DNA of 64,000 nucleotides from Oxalobacteraceae bacterium (lineage in GTDB: Bacteria; Pseudomonadota; Gammaproteobacteria; Burkholderiales; Burkholderiaceae_D), in contig JABTBR010000010.1 of assembly GCA_013284265.1 (NCBI GenBank), positions 62,001 through 126,000 on the forward strand, in the 5' to 3' direction. Below are positions 8,619-18,843 of the stretch, one piece after another. A program made the translations under genes and the position numbers. Numbering within the stretch: the first letter of the stretch is position 1; every line of letters begins with the position of its first letter. A model generated the notes under the pieces. That model was not told the origin of the DNA and did not search any database. It saw only the letters and a program-made list of their open reading frames with translations.

Positions 8619-11144
8619 ATGCAACGCAGCAAAACCATGCTCGCAGTATCCATAGCCACCGCCGCGCTCAGCGGTGGCTTCGCTGTCGCGGCCACCAGCG
8701 GCGCCCCAGCATTGATGGCAGCGCCCTTTACCAAGGCATCGCCCCAGGAAAGCGCCGCGCTGCTGGCCACACTGAACGCCAGCAATGAGCGCGAGGGACT
8801 GGACCGCGATCACGGCTACCTGCTGACAAAGGAACATCCGGGCGAAGGGGGTACCAGAATCGCCCGGCTTCAGCACACCTACAAGGGCATACCCGTGTAC
8901 GGTTCCGATTCGATCGTGGTCAGCGATGCACGCGGCAATATTCTGAACAGCACCGCATCCGAGCGCCGTACCAGCCTGGGCAGCGGTCGGGTCAATACGC
9001 TGACCGGCAGCCGCTCCTTCGACGTGGCCCCGGTCACACCGTCACAGGCAGCGATCGACACGGTAGTGCGCGCCAGCGCGCCGCGTGGCCTGCATCGCAA
9101 CGCGCCCAGTGCCGAGCTGGTCATCTACCCCATCGTGCAGCGGGTGCGCGCAGCCGGCGCGGAAACCAAGCCAGAGGCGCAATTGAACGCGCTCGACCTG
9201 GAAGAGAAAGTTACCGGCTACGAGCTGGCCTGGCTGGTCAAGACGCGCATGGCCGATGGCGGCAAGCTGGTGTTCCGCGACGCCATCGTCAGCGCCAAAG
9301 ACGGCCGCACGCTGGCCCAGTGGAATGCGCTGCAGACCGTCGTCGGCGTCGGCCACAGCCTGTATTCGGGCGACGTGCCGATCCAGACCACCTTCGCCGG
9401 CGGTGTGTACAAGATGTTCGACCCCGGCCGCGGCACAGGCGGGTATTTCGGCGGCATGGCCGTCAGCGACGCCGCGCACAGCCCGGTCTCCTCACCCAAC
9501 CCTGGCACGATCTTCAGCAATCCCGGCAACGTCTGGGGCGACGGCAAACCCTACGACGGCAGCGGCGGCGCGAATGGGCAAACCGCCGCCGTCGATGCAC
9601 TGTGGGGTCTGATGAACACCTACGATGCCGTAAAAAATACCCAGGGCTGGTTGTCGCTCGATGGCCAGAACACCGCGACCTATATCGCCGTACACGTCGA
9701 TAGCAACTACGACAACGCTTTCTACGATGCCGCCTGCAAATGCATGTACCTCGGCGATGGCTCGGCGTTCAACGGCGTCGGTTCGCTCGACATCATCGGC
9801 CATGAACTGGGCCATGGCATCACCGACGCCAGCTCCGGCATGAACTTCACCGGCGAAACAGGTGGCCTGAACGAATCGTTTTCGGACATCAATGGCGAGA
9901 TGATCGAAGCCTATGCAAAAAACGGCGGTACCGGCAACGCGATTCCGGTAAGCGGCAATGACTGGATGATAGGCAAGGACATTTCCAAGACCGGCACGCC
10001 GCTGCGCTGGATGTGGAAGCCGTCGAAGGATGGGCTGTCGAAGGATGCCTGGGCCAGCAATCTGAACCAGCTCGATCCGCACTACTCGTCCGGCCCGAAC
10101 AACCGCATGTTCTACTTCCTGGCGCAGGGCTCGAATGCCATGGCCGGTAGCGAGATGTACAGCGCCTACCTGACGCAGGCGCCGCGCAATATGACGGGCA
10201 TCGGCAACGACAAGGCTTACCGCATCTGGTTCCGCGCCAATACCACCAAGTTCACCTCGTCGACCAACTATGCCAACGCGCGCGCCAGGATGATCGAGTC
10301 CGCCAATGAGCTCTATGGCGCCGGTTCGAAGGAAGCCGTGGCGGTAAGCCGCGCCTATGCCGCCATCAATGTCGGCGCCGACGTCGCGGAAGCCGGGACT
10401 GCTCTCGCGATCAGCACGCAGCCTCAGTCCACTTCCGTCAGGATCGGTACCACCGCCAGCTTCACGGTTGGCGTCGGTTCGGGCGTGGCACCCTATAAAT
10501 ACCAGTGGTTGCGCAACGGCAGCCCCATCGCCGGGGCGACGCAGGCCAGTTATTCTTTTACTGCGCAGGGAATCGACAGCGGATCGGTGTTCGCCGTCAA
10601 GGTGACGGACTCGGCCACCGTACCGCAGACGGTGCAATCGAATAACGCCGTGCTGGTGGTGGACACCGGGCCGGAACAGCTCGATCTGATCAAGAACGGA
10701 TCGTTTGAAAGCGGCGCCGCCAGCTGGACCGCCTCGGCCAACGTAATCGGTTCCTGGCCTCAGCAAGCGGCCTACGAGGGCAGCAAGTACGCCTACCTCG
10801 GTGGCAATGGCAGCACGTCCACCGAGACCCTCACGCAAGCCGTCACGATCCCGGCAAATACGGCGGCCGCGACGCTGTCGTTCGCCCTGCACATCGACAG
10901 CGCGGAAACCGGCAGCACGACGGCCTACGACAAGCTGGTGCTGCGGGTGAAGAACAGCGCCGGGGCGGTACTGGGCACCCTGGCCACCTACTCCAACCTG
11001 AACAAGGGCACGGGCTACACGCTCAAATCCTTCAGCATGCTGCCATACAAGGGGCAGACCGTGACACTGTCGTTTACCGCGACCGAGGACTCGTCCTTGC
11101 AGACCTCGTTTGTGGTGGATAAGGTGCGTTTGATCATCCAGTAA
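8619..11144 (+). CDS. Secreted M4 (thermolysin-family) metallopeptidase with Ig-like and C-terminal sandwich domains
   Basis: Exported zinc endopeptidase, 841 residues from the ATG at 8619, which has GGAG (8610-8613) just upstream; earlier in-frame ATGs lack this. A signal peptide ends near residue 25. An FTP/PepSY-like propeptide covers about 40-230. The catalytic domain carries HELGH at 395-399, with the third zinc ligand Glu419 in GGLNESFSD at the thermolysin spacing of +24 from the first His. The later HYSSGPNNRMFYF holds the transition-state histidine. After residue 590 comes an Ig-like repeat (ISTQPQSTSV ... YQWLRNGSPI). A beta-sandwich tail starting NGSFESGAASW follows, similar to C-terminal secretion or carbohydrate-binding domains. 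Likely role: extracellular protein degradation. It stands alone, with a hairpin just after its stop. Confidence 0.93.
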   Translation: MQRSKTMLAVSIATAALSGGFAVAATSGAPALMAAPFTKASPQESAALLATLNASNEREGLDRDHGYLLTKEHPGEGGTRIARLQHTYKGIPVYGSDSIVVSDARGNILNSTASERRTSLGSGRVNTLTGSRSFDVAPVTPSQAAIDTVVRASAPRGLHRNAPSAELVIYPIVQRVRAAGAETKPEAQLNALDLEEKVTGYELAWLVKTRMADGGKLVFRDAIVSAKDGRTLAQWNALQTVVGVGHSLYSGDVPIQTTFAGGVYKMFDPGRGTGGYFGGMAVSDAAHSPVSSPNPGTIFSNPGNVWGDGKPYDGSGGANGQTAAVDALWGLMNTYDAVKNTQGWLSLDGQNTATYIAVHVDSNYDNAFYDAACKCMYLGDGSAFNGVGSLDIIGHELGHGITDASSGMNFTGETGGLNESFSDINGEMIEAYAKNGGTGNAIPVSGNDWMIGKDISKTGTPLRWMWKPSKDGLSKDAWASNLNQLDPHYSSGPNNRMFYFLAQGSNAMAGSEMYSAYLTQAPRNMTGIGNDKAYRIWFRANTTKFTSSTNYANARARMIESANELYGAGSKEAVAVSRAYAAINVGADVAEAGTALAISTQPQSTSVRIGTTASFTVGVGSGVAPYKYQWLRNGSPIAGATQASYSFTAQGIDSGSVFAVKVTDSATVPQTVQSNNAVLVVDTGPEQLDLIKNGSFESGAASWTASANVIGSWPQQAAYEGSKYAYLGGNGSTSTETLTQAVTIPANTAAATLSFALHIDSAETGSTTAYDKLVLRVKNSAGAVLGTLATYSNLNKGTGYTLKSFSMLPYKGQTVTLSFTATEDSSLQTSFVVDKVRLIIQ

Positions 11145-11150
11145 GGGTGA

Positions 11151-11178
11151 CGGCGTCATCTCTTGTTGAGTGACGCCG
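11151..11178 (+). terminator. Hairpin after the M4 peptidase
   Basis: CGGCGTCA (11151-11158) pairs with TGACGCCG (11171-11178) across a 12-base loop, seven bases after the stop. There is no T-run, so it may be a rho-dependent or bidirectional 3' end between convergent genes. Confidence 0.45.
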
Positions 11179-11237
11179 ATTCATGGAGAGCTTCGTACCG
11201 GCCAAGGTTGAGGTTTAATGGCAACAATGAACGCAGA

Positions 11238-11618
11238 CTACTTAGCCGGTTTTTTTCGATAGTTGCGCACTTCCGGGATTTCTATTTTGCTTGGCCCAAA
11301 CAATTTTGCACGACGATCGACCGTGATGGCTTTTCCGCTCAGGGATATCACTATCTTTCCATTAATTGGTGGGAGTTCGCCATCGAGCAAGCGCACGTCG
11401 GATGGCCCCGAAAGCTTTTGACGCCTCGCAGCGGCGGCGATCTTATACTTCGCGTTAGAAATCTTGTGCTTCACAATTGGCGCACTTTGTGAAGTCTGCG
11501 AAGACTCTTCTGCCGTCATTGAGGGATCGGCGGACATGGCTTCTTTGCGCGAAGCTACTAATGCCATTACCTCAGCACCAGTAACAAAACTGCGGGGAGT
11601 TTTCTTCGCTGCACTCAT
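11238..11618 (-). CDS. Hypothetical basic protein
   Basis: A 126-residue protein I do not recognise. The start ATG (11616-11618) shares one base with the stop of the upstream gene (TGATG), so the two are translationally coupled. The N-terminus MSAAKKTPRSFVTGAEV is followed by a Ser/Thr/Gln-rich stretch and then a lysine- and arginine-rich C-terminal half ending YRKKPAK. There is no signal peptide or membrane segment. The gene is AT-richer than its neighbours, which suggests accessory origin. A nucleic-acid-binding or partner-binding role is possible from charge alone but is not supported by a motif. Confidence 0.65.
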   Translation of the reverse strand: MSAAKKTPRSFVTGAEVMALVASRKEAMSADPSMTAEESSQTSQSAPIVKHKISNAKYKIAAAARRQKLSGPSDVRLLDGELPPINGKIVISLSGKAITVDRRAKLFGPSKIEIPEVRNYRKKPAK

Positions 11619-12382
11619 CACTCGTCCTCCAACATCGCGTTGTAGACGTAGTTTAGCAGAATCGTCCACGACGAGCTTTCCAGGTCCAGGTGGAAATCCA
11701 TTTCCCTGCCCGTCCCATGCTCTTCCCACCAGATGGGATCGATCGCCATGATTTCCTGAACTGACGTGCAATGGGCCAGATGTCGCGATGTCTGTCCATT
11801 CAACTCAGCAGGATGAACAGGAGCATCGAAACCGAACTTGGGCCACACAGCGTAGCCATAGATGGCTTCCGGGTCATCGCGATCTATTGGACCGTGCCCG
11901 GCAGCGAACAAGCCAATACGATGAAAACCCAATTTGGCAGCGGTAACTGCCATCAGACCAAAGGCCACAGTGCCCATTCTTTCGGGGGCACTTTCGTCTA
12001 ACATTAGGGAATGGATATACAGCGCGTCTAACCAAAGCGAATCGCCCCGAGCGTCACGATATGCAATGACCCCGTTTTGCTGATCTTCACGCACAAAGAT
12101 ATTGTTCGAAAATACTTCAAACCCCGCCGGAGCCTCCTGCTGCTCTCTCACAAGTGACGACCGTATCGTCGAGCCATCCGGCGCTAAAAATAGGCGACCT
12201 GCGGTTTTCGCATCCAGCAGCAAATCTCCTGCCGCCATCCCCCTGACCTCGATTTCTTCTATGGGAATCGCCGTTCCAAACGAGTACAGTTCTCCTTGAA
12301 AATAATCAATAGCGATAGGATGCGTCAGAAGCAATTCTTCCACAAATCCAGCCGAATTCCGAACCTCGTTTTCGTTATCCAT
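11618..12382 (-). CDS. Hypothetical protein with GNAT-like segment
   Basis: A 254-residue, acidic protein, partner of the downstream gene with which it overlaps by one base. The middle part (MGTVAFGLMAVTAAKLGFHR, then YGYAVWPKFGFDAP) resembles the helix and beta-strand of GNAT acetyltransferases, where a long helix is followed by a K-x-G-F step. I do not see a convincing acetyl-CoA pyrophosphate loop (Q/R-x-x-G-x-G/A), so activity is doubtful. The C-terminus is Trp-rich and acidic (WWEEHGTGREMDF). There is no export signal. An acidic and a basic protein encoded as an overlapping pair suggests a complex, which is inference. It is lower in GC than the flanking genes. Confidence 0.65.
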   Translation of the reverse strand: MDNENEVRNSAGFVEELLLTHPIAIDYFQGELYSFGTAIPIEEIEVRGMAAGDLLLDAKTAGRLFLAPDGSTIRSSLVREQQEAPAGFEVFSNNIFVREDQQNGVIAYRDARGDSLWLDALYIHSLMLDESAPERMGTVAFGLMAVTAAKLGFHRIGLFAAGHGPIDRDDPEAIYGYAVWPKFGFDAPVHPAELNGQTSRHLAHCTSVQEIMAIDPIWWEEHGTGREMDFHLDLESSSWTILLNYVYNAMLEDE

Positions 12383-12652
12383 ACCTGCCTTGAATTACGC
12401 CGCAGAATTCGCGAACCTGAGCCTATTGGCAGTCTCCTTCGCCCAGTTGGCTTCACGTTGCCTGAAGGGCGAGACCATCAATAAACCATACCGCAACGCG
12501 CTACCAGCTGTCTGAAACTCAATCAGTATCCGATGCTGAACTTTTGTTCACGGCCACACTCCCGGCTTATACCCGCCGGGAACCATGCGGGGGGGGGGGC
12601 CGCCAGCGCTGGGCTCTAGCCGACCAACGCGCGCTAAATGGTCTCGCGGTCC
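12383..12652. other. Intergenic region with G-run
   Basis: 270 bases between two minus-strand genes, with no plausible gene. It must hold the promoter of the 12382 gene and any 3' end of the binding-protein gene. The striking feature is the run of 11 G at 12589-12599. Confidence 0.5.
12589..12599. repeat. Homopolymer run of 11 G
   Basis: Eleven consecutive G on the plus strand, by far the longest G-run in the window, in non-coding DNA. Such tracts are slip-prone and are also common sites of sequencing error. Confidence 0.9.
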
Positions 12653-13417
12653 CTAGCGCTCTTCGATCTTGTATTTGCTCCTGAGCTTTTGCAGCATCAG
12701 GCGTTCGCGTTGCAAAAATGCGTCAAATTCGCTCAACAGGCCCGGATGGCGCAGCGTCGACAGGCTGAAGTCGCTGCGCGCGTGTGGCAAGCCCGGGTCG
12801 AACAGCAGGCCTGCAGGCGCATTCAGGCGTTCCGCGAGCAGATAGTTGGCGACGTCGATATTGACATAGACGGCATCGATATGGTCCGCCAGCGCATGCC
12901 TGAGCAAGCCTTCGAACTCGGCGCCGGTGCTAAGAGCGATGGCCTTGCTGTCGATGGCGGGCAGATAGGGCCAGGGCGTGAAGCCCAGCACCGTGCCCAG
13001 TGTCTTGACCTCACGCAGCGAGCGCCCCTTGTGCTTGGGCAGCACCATCGCGCCCTCCTCCGTCGTGACCAGCGCCGCGCTATAGCGGATCTTTGCCGTG
13101 CCGCGCAGTTCGGCCTTCCATTTCGGGTTGTCCGGGTATTTGAAGTCGAGCGACTGCTCCTTCAGGAAGGCGAGATACAGGCGGTTGACGGGCAAAGGCA
13201 CGTAGCGGAACTCATATCCCTGATCCTTCGCGAACGCATCCAGTACCTCGCGCGCGAAGCCGCCAAAGGTATTACCGTTGCTAATCGTATGCAGCGGGTA
13301 ATATTGCAAGTCCTCGACGCCGACCGTATAGCTCCTGGAGGGATCGATGTCGGCTGCGACGGCACTGCTTGCGACAACCGCCAACAGTGCGGCGGCTAGC
13401 CGAAAAGCCCTTGCCAT
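12653..13417 (-). CDS. Periplasmic solute-binding protein (SBP_bac_3 type), orphan
   Basis: A 254-residue exported protein. The chosen start, ATG at 13417, gives the clean signal peptide MARAFRLAAALLAVVASSAVA; a longer frame to 13498 would add a polar extension. The mature part starts DIDPSRSYTVGVEDLQYYPL. It has the two-lobe layout of family 3 solute-binding proteins, including GGFAREVLDAFAKDQGYEF near the N-terminus. Similar stand-alone proteins bind polar amino acids or serve as sensors. No permease or ATPase gene is adjacent, so it is an orphan; the ligand is unknown. It is transcribed divergently from the 13680 gene. The motif spacing is complete and nothing suggests decay. Confidence 0.78.
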   Translation of the reverse strand: MARAFRLAAALLAVVASSAVAADIDPSRSYTVGVEDLQYYPLHTISNGNTFGGFAREVLDAFAKDQGYEFRYVPLPVNRLYLAFLKEQSLDFKYPDNPKWKAELRGTAKIRYSAALVTTEEGAMVLPKHKGRSLREVKTLGTVLGFTPWPYLPAIDSKAIALSTGAEFEGLLRHALADHIDAVYVNIDVANYLLAERLNAPAGLLFDPGLPHARSDFSLSTLRHPGLLSEFDAFLQRERLMLQKLRSKYKIEER

Positions 13418-13679
13418 CTTTGGATAGTCCACGCCTGCTTCCCCGTTGTTTCGCTGCGTTAGCGCTTGATGCCGCCAATAAGATGTCTGCGGCGACACTT
13501 TTAGTTCTACTCTGAATCTTAAGACCGATCAATACATCCGGGCAAAAATAGTCGCCCGACGCGATCGCCATGTCCTGGCCGCCGTGTATTCGGCCCGCGA
13601 ATTGCCAAGCCAGTGTTGCGGCCGCATACTGGCAAACAGCAGCAGACCGTGCGCTACACCGGCCGTCACAGGAGTGTCC

Positions 13680-14339
13680 ATGCAGGATGTGCTTTATCAC
13701 TTTCACTTCGCTAGCGGCCCAGATGTGTCCTGCTCGGTCAGCGCCGCTTCCGCGGACCCGGCCGGCTTTCCCCCTTGGACCGCGCTCGAATTCGAGCAAT
13801 GTCCGAATTGCCCACTGCAAGCGGCCAGCTCGCCTCAATGTCCGATGGCGCTGCGCTTCGTTCCCCTGATCGAGGTCATGGGTCAACTGCACTCCTATGA
13901 AGAAGTGCAAGTGCGGGTGGAAACGGCGGAGCGCAGCGTCAGCAAGTTGACCACTGTGCAGCGCGGCGTGGGCGCCTTGATGGGCTTGCTTGCAGCCAGC
14001 AGCGATTGCCCGCACGCCCATTTTCTCCGGCCCATGGCCCACTTCCATCTTCCCTTCGCCTCCGAGGAGGAAACCATTTATCGCGCGGCGTCAACCTACT
14101 TGCTGGGCCAATATTTTTTGGCGAAGCAAGGCGGTGTGCCGGATTGGGAACTGGAGGGCTTGAAGGCGCGCTATCTTGCGCTGCAAAGTGTGAATGCCGC
14201 CATGGCCAGGCGCCTGCGGCATGCGGTGGAGCAGGATGGCGCCATCAACGCCCTCATCCTGCTCGATCTGCTGGCCAAGGCCCTGCCCTATTCCATCGAC
14301 GATCAACTCGATGAGATCAAGGCGACCTTCCTGCCTTAG
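13680..14339 (+). CDS. Uncharacterised cysteine-containing protein (DUF6901-like)
   Basis: A 219-residue cytoplasmic protein. The start ATG at 13680 has AGGAGT directly upstream; the frame extends back to 13584 without support. It opens with a short beta-rich segment (VLYHFHFASG), followed by a cysteine group CPNCPLQAA ... CPMAL that could bind a metal. A mostly helical region then contains LRPMAHFHLPFASEEETIY. This pattern (CxxCPL, then LRPMA-F-LPF) matches my memory of a domain of unknown function in beta- and gammaproteobacteria, labelled DUF6901; I could not check this. The role is unknown. It is divergent from the binding-protein gene and stands just before a broken metQ. Confidence 0.7.
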   Translation: MQDVLYHFHFASGPDVSCSVSAASADPAGFPPWTALEFEQCPNCPLQAASSPQCPMALRFVPLIEVMGQLHSYEEVQVRVETAERSVSKLTTVQRGVGALMGLLAASSDCPHAHFLRPMAHFHLPFASEEETIYRAASTYLLGQYFLAKQGGVPDWELEGLKARYLALQSVNAAMARRLRHAVEQDGAINALILLDLLAKALPYSIDDQLDEIKATFLP

Positions 14340-14452
14340 CGCCACTTGACTGGTGCTGCCCGCACTGGTCCAACTGATTCAATTTACCGGCACGCGCATC
14401 GCACGCCGTCTCGACCACCGCGAATCTCCCATTGAATACGCCAAGGATTTCC

Positions 14453-14668
14453 ATGAATATCGCACGCCGCACCCTGAACGCCGCCCTTGGCCTCGTCCTC
14501 TCCTCCAGCATTGCGCTGGCAAAAGATCCTAAAGAACTGGTGATTGGCACCAGCGCTGGCCCCTACGCCGATCAGTTCAAGCTGGGCATCAGGCCCATGC
14601 TCGAAAAGCTGGCCGATGTGGGAAATATGCAGAGCGCGAGCGTATGCAGCGCAGCGATCGTGCTGTGA
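14453..14668 (+). pseudogene. Truncated metQ/NlpA-type binding protein remnant
   Basis: A good ribosome site (AAGGA) and ATG at 14453 begin a signal peptide, MNIARRTLNAALGLVLSSS. KELVIGTSAGPYADQFK follows, the N-terminus of the MetQ/NlpA methionine-binding lipoprotein family. After LEKL, near 14612, similarity ends abruptly and the frame stops 60 bases later. Family members have about 260-270 residues; this one has 71. No metN or metI is adjacent. A deletion or past insertion has removed the remainder. Confidence 0.72.
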
Positions 14669-14952
14669 GCGACACCTGGCAGGGCCAAGATGATCCTCCA
14701 TTGCAAGTTCCTGTCGCATTGTGGCGGAACTCCTGTGGTGAGTAGTCAAAACGCACAATGGGTTTCGTTATGGAATCATCCAGTATGGGGTCGGTCTGTT
14801 GGAAAAGTGTACATATGGAAATTTCCTTGTATTGCGGATGAAAACAAAGTGATATCCTCTTTGCAAGGTGGCACGCAGTCAGGCAAGTCGGTGCCGGCGA
14901 GGTTGCCTGTCGTCTGACAGGTCACAAGGGCGGGGGCTTACGCGGAGTCGGT
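14669..14952. other. Gap with no recognised gene
   Basis: 284 bases between the metQ remnant and the hybrid kinase. It is less GC-rich than its surroundings and contains only short frames without ribosome sites. It may be the scar of whatever truncated metQ, but I see no insertion-sequence ends. The kinase promoter must be here. Confidence 0.4.
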
Positions 14953-17900
14953 ATGCTCGCTTCATTCGATCGGCTGGGCGGCACGATGACTAGGACTGTC
15001 CAGCGCACCAGTTTCTTTGCGGCGATTTCGATCATCACGCTGATGCTGGTGTGCTATTTGCCATTTGCCGCAGCACAGGGCGCCACCGCTGAGCGCCACG
15101 CAATCGCGGTGCTGCTGCCCTACGGTCCGGGTGCGCCCGGCGTGGATGTCTTCGCCGCCGACCTGCGTCAGCATCTGGTCGACAAGGGCTACAATTCCGC
15201 CGATATCTTCATCGAATACCTCGATCTGGAGCGCAACACGGACGCTCAGTTCCGGCAAAACACGAGGCGTTTGCTGCTGGACAAACATGCACGCCACCGC
15301 ATCGATGTCATCGTGACGGTGCTGCAACCCGCGCTGGAATTCCTGTTGAACGATGCGCCAGACCTTGCTCCGCAAGCCGCCGTCATCACGGTGCTGGCGT
15401 CGCTCCGGCCTGGCCTGCAGCCGGGGCGCCATCCGATGGTACTCATGGATCGCACGTTCAATTTTCAGACCACCATGCGCGAGGCGATCGCACTGTTTCC
15501 CGCCACACGCCATATCGAGGTGGTGACCGGCAGCAGCGAGTCCGAAGCGCGGGAATTCGCCGAACTCCAGACAGCCTTGACACCATGGGCCGGCAAGCTG
15601 TCGATCGGCGATACCCGTCAGCTCAGTCTGGAAGAGGCGCAGGCACGCTTGCGCGCGCTGCCAGCCCACTCCATCGTACTCGGCCTGTCATGGCGGCGCG
15701 ACCGCAGCGGACGCAATTTCAACCGTCTCGAAACGCTGCAGCAACTCGCCGGCGCCAGCCAGGCGCCCTTCTTCGTCTTCTACGACCTGGGCATCGGCGA
15801 CCGCGGCTTCCTTGGCGGACATGTCTTCAGCATCCGCGCCGAGGCCAAGCGGGTCAGCCAGTTGGCCTACGATCTGGCCGTCGGCACGGCGGCGGCGCCG
15901 GCCGCGATGTCGTCCTGGCAGCCGATTCAGCAGAGTCTGTATGACTGGACCCAGCTCGAACGCTGGGGCGCCGATCCGGCGCGGCTACCGGCCGAGACGG
16001 TGTTCCTCCACCGTCCCGTGCCGATCTGGGTGCAATATCGCGCGGCCGTGATGGTGACGGCATGCGCGTTTGTGCTGCTGATGGCCATGATCGCCGCGCT
16101 GCTATGGCAGATCCGGCGCAAGGCTGTGGCCGAGCGCGCGCTGCTGGCCAACGAGGAACGCTTCCGCGCCCTGGTCGAAGGCGCTCCCGAGGCCATCGTC
16201 GTGGTCGACGCCAACGCTGCCGGCAGCGCCAGCGGAACGGGTGGGGCCATCCTGCATTTCAACTCCAAGGCCGAGCAACTGTTTGGCCGTAGCGGCGAGG
16301 AATTGCGCGGCATGCAGATCCAGGAATTCTATGACGCCGGCGAGATGGACACGGACAATCTGCGCGAGAACATCCTCAGCAATTCCGAGCGCGCCCTGCG
16401 CGGCGAAAGCCTGGTGTTCGAACGCACCGTGCGCACCAAGGACGACAGGGCGATTCCTTGCGAAGTGTGGCTGAACCGCCTGACGGCCGGCGGCCAGACA
16501 CTGTTGCGCGCCAGCTTTATCGATATCAGCAAGCGCAAACAGGCCGAAGCGGAGCTGGCGCGCCACCATCAGCACCTGGAAGAACTGGTGGCCGACCGCA
16601 CCGAGGCCCTGTCGGTGGCGCTGGCCCAGGCCCAGGAGGCGAGCCGGACCAAGAGCATCTTCGTCTCGAATGTCAGCCACGAGATCCGCACCCCGATGAA
16701 CGCGATCATCGGCATGAGCAATCTGGCGCTCGATCTCAAGCTCGAACCGAAGGCCCGCAACTACATCGAAAAAGTGCTGCGGGCGGCGGAAAATCTGCTG
16801 GGCATCATCAACAATATCCTCGACTTTTCACGCGTCGAGGCCGGCAAGCTGACGCTGGAGATGATCCCCTTCCGCCTCGACGATACGCTGGACAATCTGG
16901 CCACCCTGGTCGGCCTGCGGGCTGAAAGCAAGGGCATCGAACTGCTGTTCCGGGTCGACCCGGAGATCCCCACCGCCCTGGTCGGCGATGCGCTGCGGCT
17001 CGGCCAGATCCTCATCAATCTGGGCAATAACGCGGTCAAGTTCACCGAGGGCGGCAAGGTGGTCGTCGATGTCGTCCAACTGGGTCGCATCGATTCGGAG
17101 ATCGAACTGCAATTCTCGGTCAGCGATTCGGGCATCGGCATGACGCCCGAGCAGTGCGAGCGCCTGTTCCAGGCGTTTAGCCAGGCCGACAGCTCCACCA
17201 CCCGCAAGTATGGCGGCTCGGGACTGGGGCTGGCCATCTGCAAGGAACTGACTGAATTGATGGGCGGGCGCATCTGGGTCGAGTCCGCCCTCGGGCAGGG
17301 CTCGGTGTTCCACTTTGTCTGCAAGTTCGGAGTGCAGCCCGAAGCGGTCGAGCCGCTGGCCGATGTGCGCGATCTGCTGCGCGGGGAACGCATCCTGATT
17401 GTGGACGACAATCCGGTCTCGCTCGACATCATGACGGCCATCGCCACCCAGCTGGAGATGGCGGTGGTGCTGGCCCGCGATGGCGTCGAGGCGCTCGCAC
17501 GGCTGAGCGATACGCCGGTCGATGTCATCCTGATCGACTGGAAGCTGCCGCATATGGACGGCATGGAATGCGTGCGCCAGTTGCAGCTCGGCCCCGGCGC
17601 GGCGCTGCCGGTGCTGATGATGACGGCCCATGGGCGCGAGGACGCCCTGGCCTTCGCCCGCGAACGCGCGATCCGGCTGGCCGGGGTGCTGACCAAACCG
17701 ATCATCGCCACCAAGCTGGTGCACGCGCTCGCCACCGCCCTCGGCAAAGTGCTGGTGACGCGCACCGAGCAGCTGCGCGACGAGCCGCGCGCGCAGGCGC
17801 TGGCCAAACTGGCGGGCGCCCACCTGCTGCTGGTCGAAGACAACGATATGAACCAGGAGCTGGCCCAGGACCTGCTGGCCAAGGCCGGCATCACGGTCAC

Positions 17901-18828
17901 CCTGGCCGGCAACGGCAGCGAGGCGCTGGAGCTGCTGGCGCACGCCGGGCCTTTCGACGGCGTGTTGATGGACTGCCAGATGCCGGTGATGGACGGCTAT
18001 ACGGCGACCCGCGAAATCCGCCGCCAGCCGCAATGGCAGTCGCTGCCCATCGTGGCGATGACGGCCAACGCGATGTCGGACGACCGCGACAAGGTGCTGC
18101 AGGCCGGGATGAACGACCACATCGCCAAGCCGCTCAATGTGCAGCAAATGTTTATCACGCTGGCGCAGTGGATCACGCCGGCCCATCCGGCCGTGCCGCC
18201 CGCGCCGGCGCCGCGCCATGCGCTGGGCGCGGCGGCGGAATTTGCCGGCCTGCGCGGACTCGACGCGCCCGCGGGGCTGGCGGCGGTGGGCGAGAGCCCC
18301 GCCATGTTCCGCAAGATGTTGCGCAAGTTCCGCCAGGACCAGGCCGGCTTCGACGCCGCCTTCGGCGCGGCGCGCACGGCCGGCGACGATGTGCTGGCGC
18401 GGCGCCTGGCCCACACGCTGCGCGGCAACGCCGGCATGATAGGCGCGCTGCAGGTGCAGGCGGCGGCCACCGCACTGGAGCAGGCCTGCGCCAGCGCGGC
18501 GCCCGGCCCCCGGCTGGACGATCTGCAGGCGCGTCTCGCCGGCGAGCTTGACATCGTGCTGTCCGGACTGGCCGCGCTGAACCTGGAACCCGAGGCGACG
18601 CCTGCGCCGCCGGCGCTCGACAGCGCGGCCCTGCGCGCCGGCCTGGAGCGCCTGCGCGCCCTGCTCGACGACAGCGATGCGGCCGCGCTCGGACTGGCCG
18701 AGCAGCTTGCGCGCGCGGCCCAGGGCAGCCCGGTGGAAGCGCCGCTGCGCGCCATCGCCGCAGCGGCCGAGGACTTCGATTTCGACTTGGCCATGCAGAC
18801 CTTGCAGGGCATGGAAGCGTCTATTTGA
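14953..18828 (+). CDS. Hybrid sensor histidine kinase with substrate-binding-protein sensor, two receivers and Hpt
   Basis: A 1291-residue inner-membrane phosphorelay kinase. The N-terminus has a signal/anchor ([20 protein letters not shown]). A periplasmic domain of about 310 residues resembles ABC-type solute-binding proteins ([18 protein letters not shown], later [15 protein letters not shown]). A membrane helix follows at about 363-386, then a PAS domain and the HisKA motif [11 protein letters not shown] with phospho-His near 576. The HATPase motifs are NNAVKF, DSGIGM and GSGLGL. Two receivers have phospho-Asp near 861 (LIDWKLP) and 1006 ([11 protein letters not shown]). The Hpt domain has its His near 1153 ([11 protein letters not shown]). 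All relay residues are present. The start at 14953 has GGAG five bases upstream; ATG 14986 is an alternative. The HD-GYP regulator 16 bases downstream is the likely output partner. Confidence 0.92.
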   Translation: MLASFDRLGGTMTRTVQRTSFFAAISIITLMLVCYLPFAAAQGATAERHAIAVLLPYGPGAPGVDVFAADLRQHLVDKGYNSADIFIEYLDLERNTDAQFRQNTRRLLLDKHARHRIDVIVTVLQPALEFLLNDAPDLAPQAAVITVLASLRPGLQPGRHPMVLMDRTFNFQTTMREAIALFPATRHIEVVTGSSESEAREFAELQTALTPWAGKLSIGDTRQLSLEEAQARLRALPAHSIVLGLSWRRDRSGRNFNRLETLQQLAGASQAPFFVFYDLGIGDRGFLGGHVFSIRAEAKRVSQLAYDLAVGTAAAPAAMSSWQPIQQSLYDWTQLERWGADPARLPAETVFLHRPVPIWVQYRAAVMVTACAFVLLMAMIAALLWQIRRKAVAERALLANEERFRALVEGAPEAIVVVDANAAGSASGTGGAILHFNSKAEQLFGRSGEELRGMQIQEFYDAGEMDTDNLRENILSNSERALRGESLVFERTVRTKDDRAIPCEVWLNRLTAGGQTLLRASFIDISKRKQAEAELARHHQHLEELVADRTEALSVALAQAQEASRTKSIFVSNVSHEIRTPMNAIIGMSNLALDLKLEPKARNYIEKVLRAAENLLGIINNILDFSRVEAGKLTLEMIPFRLDDTLDNLATLVGLRAESKGIELLFRVDPEIPTALVGDALRLGQILINLGNNAVKFTEGGKVVVDVVQLGRIDSEIELQFSVSDSGIGMTPEQCERLFQAFSQADSSTTRKYGGSGLGLAICKELTELMGGRIWVESALGQGSVFHFVCKFGVQPEAVEPLADVRDLLRGERILIVDDNPVSLDIMTAIATQLEMAVVLARDGVEALARLSDTPVDVILIDWKLPHMDGMECVRQLQLGPGAALPVLMMTAHGREDALAFARERAIRLAGVLTKPIIATKLVHALATALGKVLVTRTEQLRDEPRAQALAKLAGAHLLLVEDNDMNQELAQDLLAKAGITVTLAGNGSEALELLAHAGPFDGVLMDCQMPVMDGYTATREIRRQPQWQSLPIVAMTANAMSDDRDKVLQAGMNDHIAKPLNVQQMFITLAQWITPAHPAVPPAPAPRHALGAAAEFAGLRGLDAPAGLAAVGESPAMFRKMLRKFRQDQAGFDAAFGAARTAGDDVLARRLAHTLRGNAGMIGALQVQAAATALEQACASAAPGPRLDDLQARLAGELDIVLSGLAALNLEPEATPAPPALDSAALRAGLERLRALLDDSDAAALGLAEQLARAAQGSPVEAPLRAIAAAAEDFDFDLAMQTLQGMEASI

Positions 18829-18843
18829 AGGAAGGATGGCAGT

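Noticed and set aside
9492..11159. 555-codon minus-strand frame opposite the M4 peptidase
   Set aside because: It is antisense to an intact zinc peptidase and its product shows no domain.
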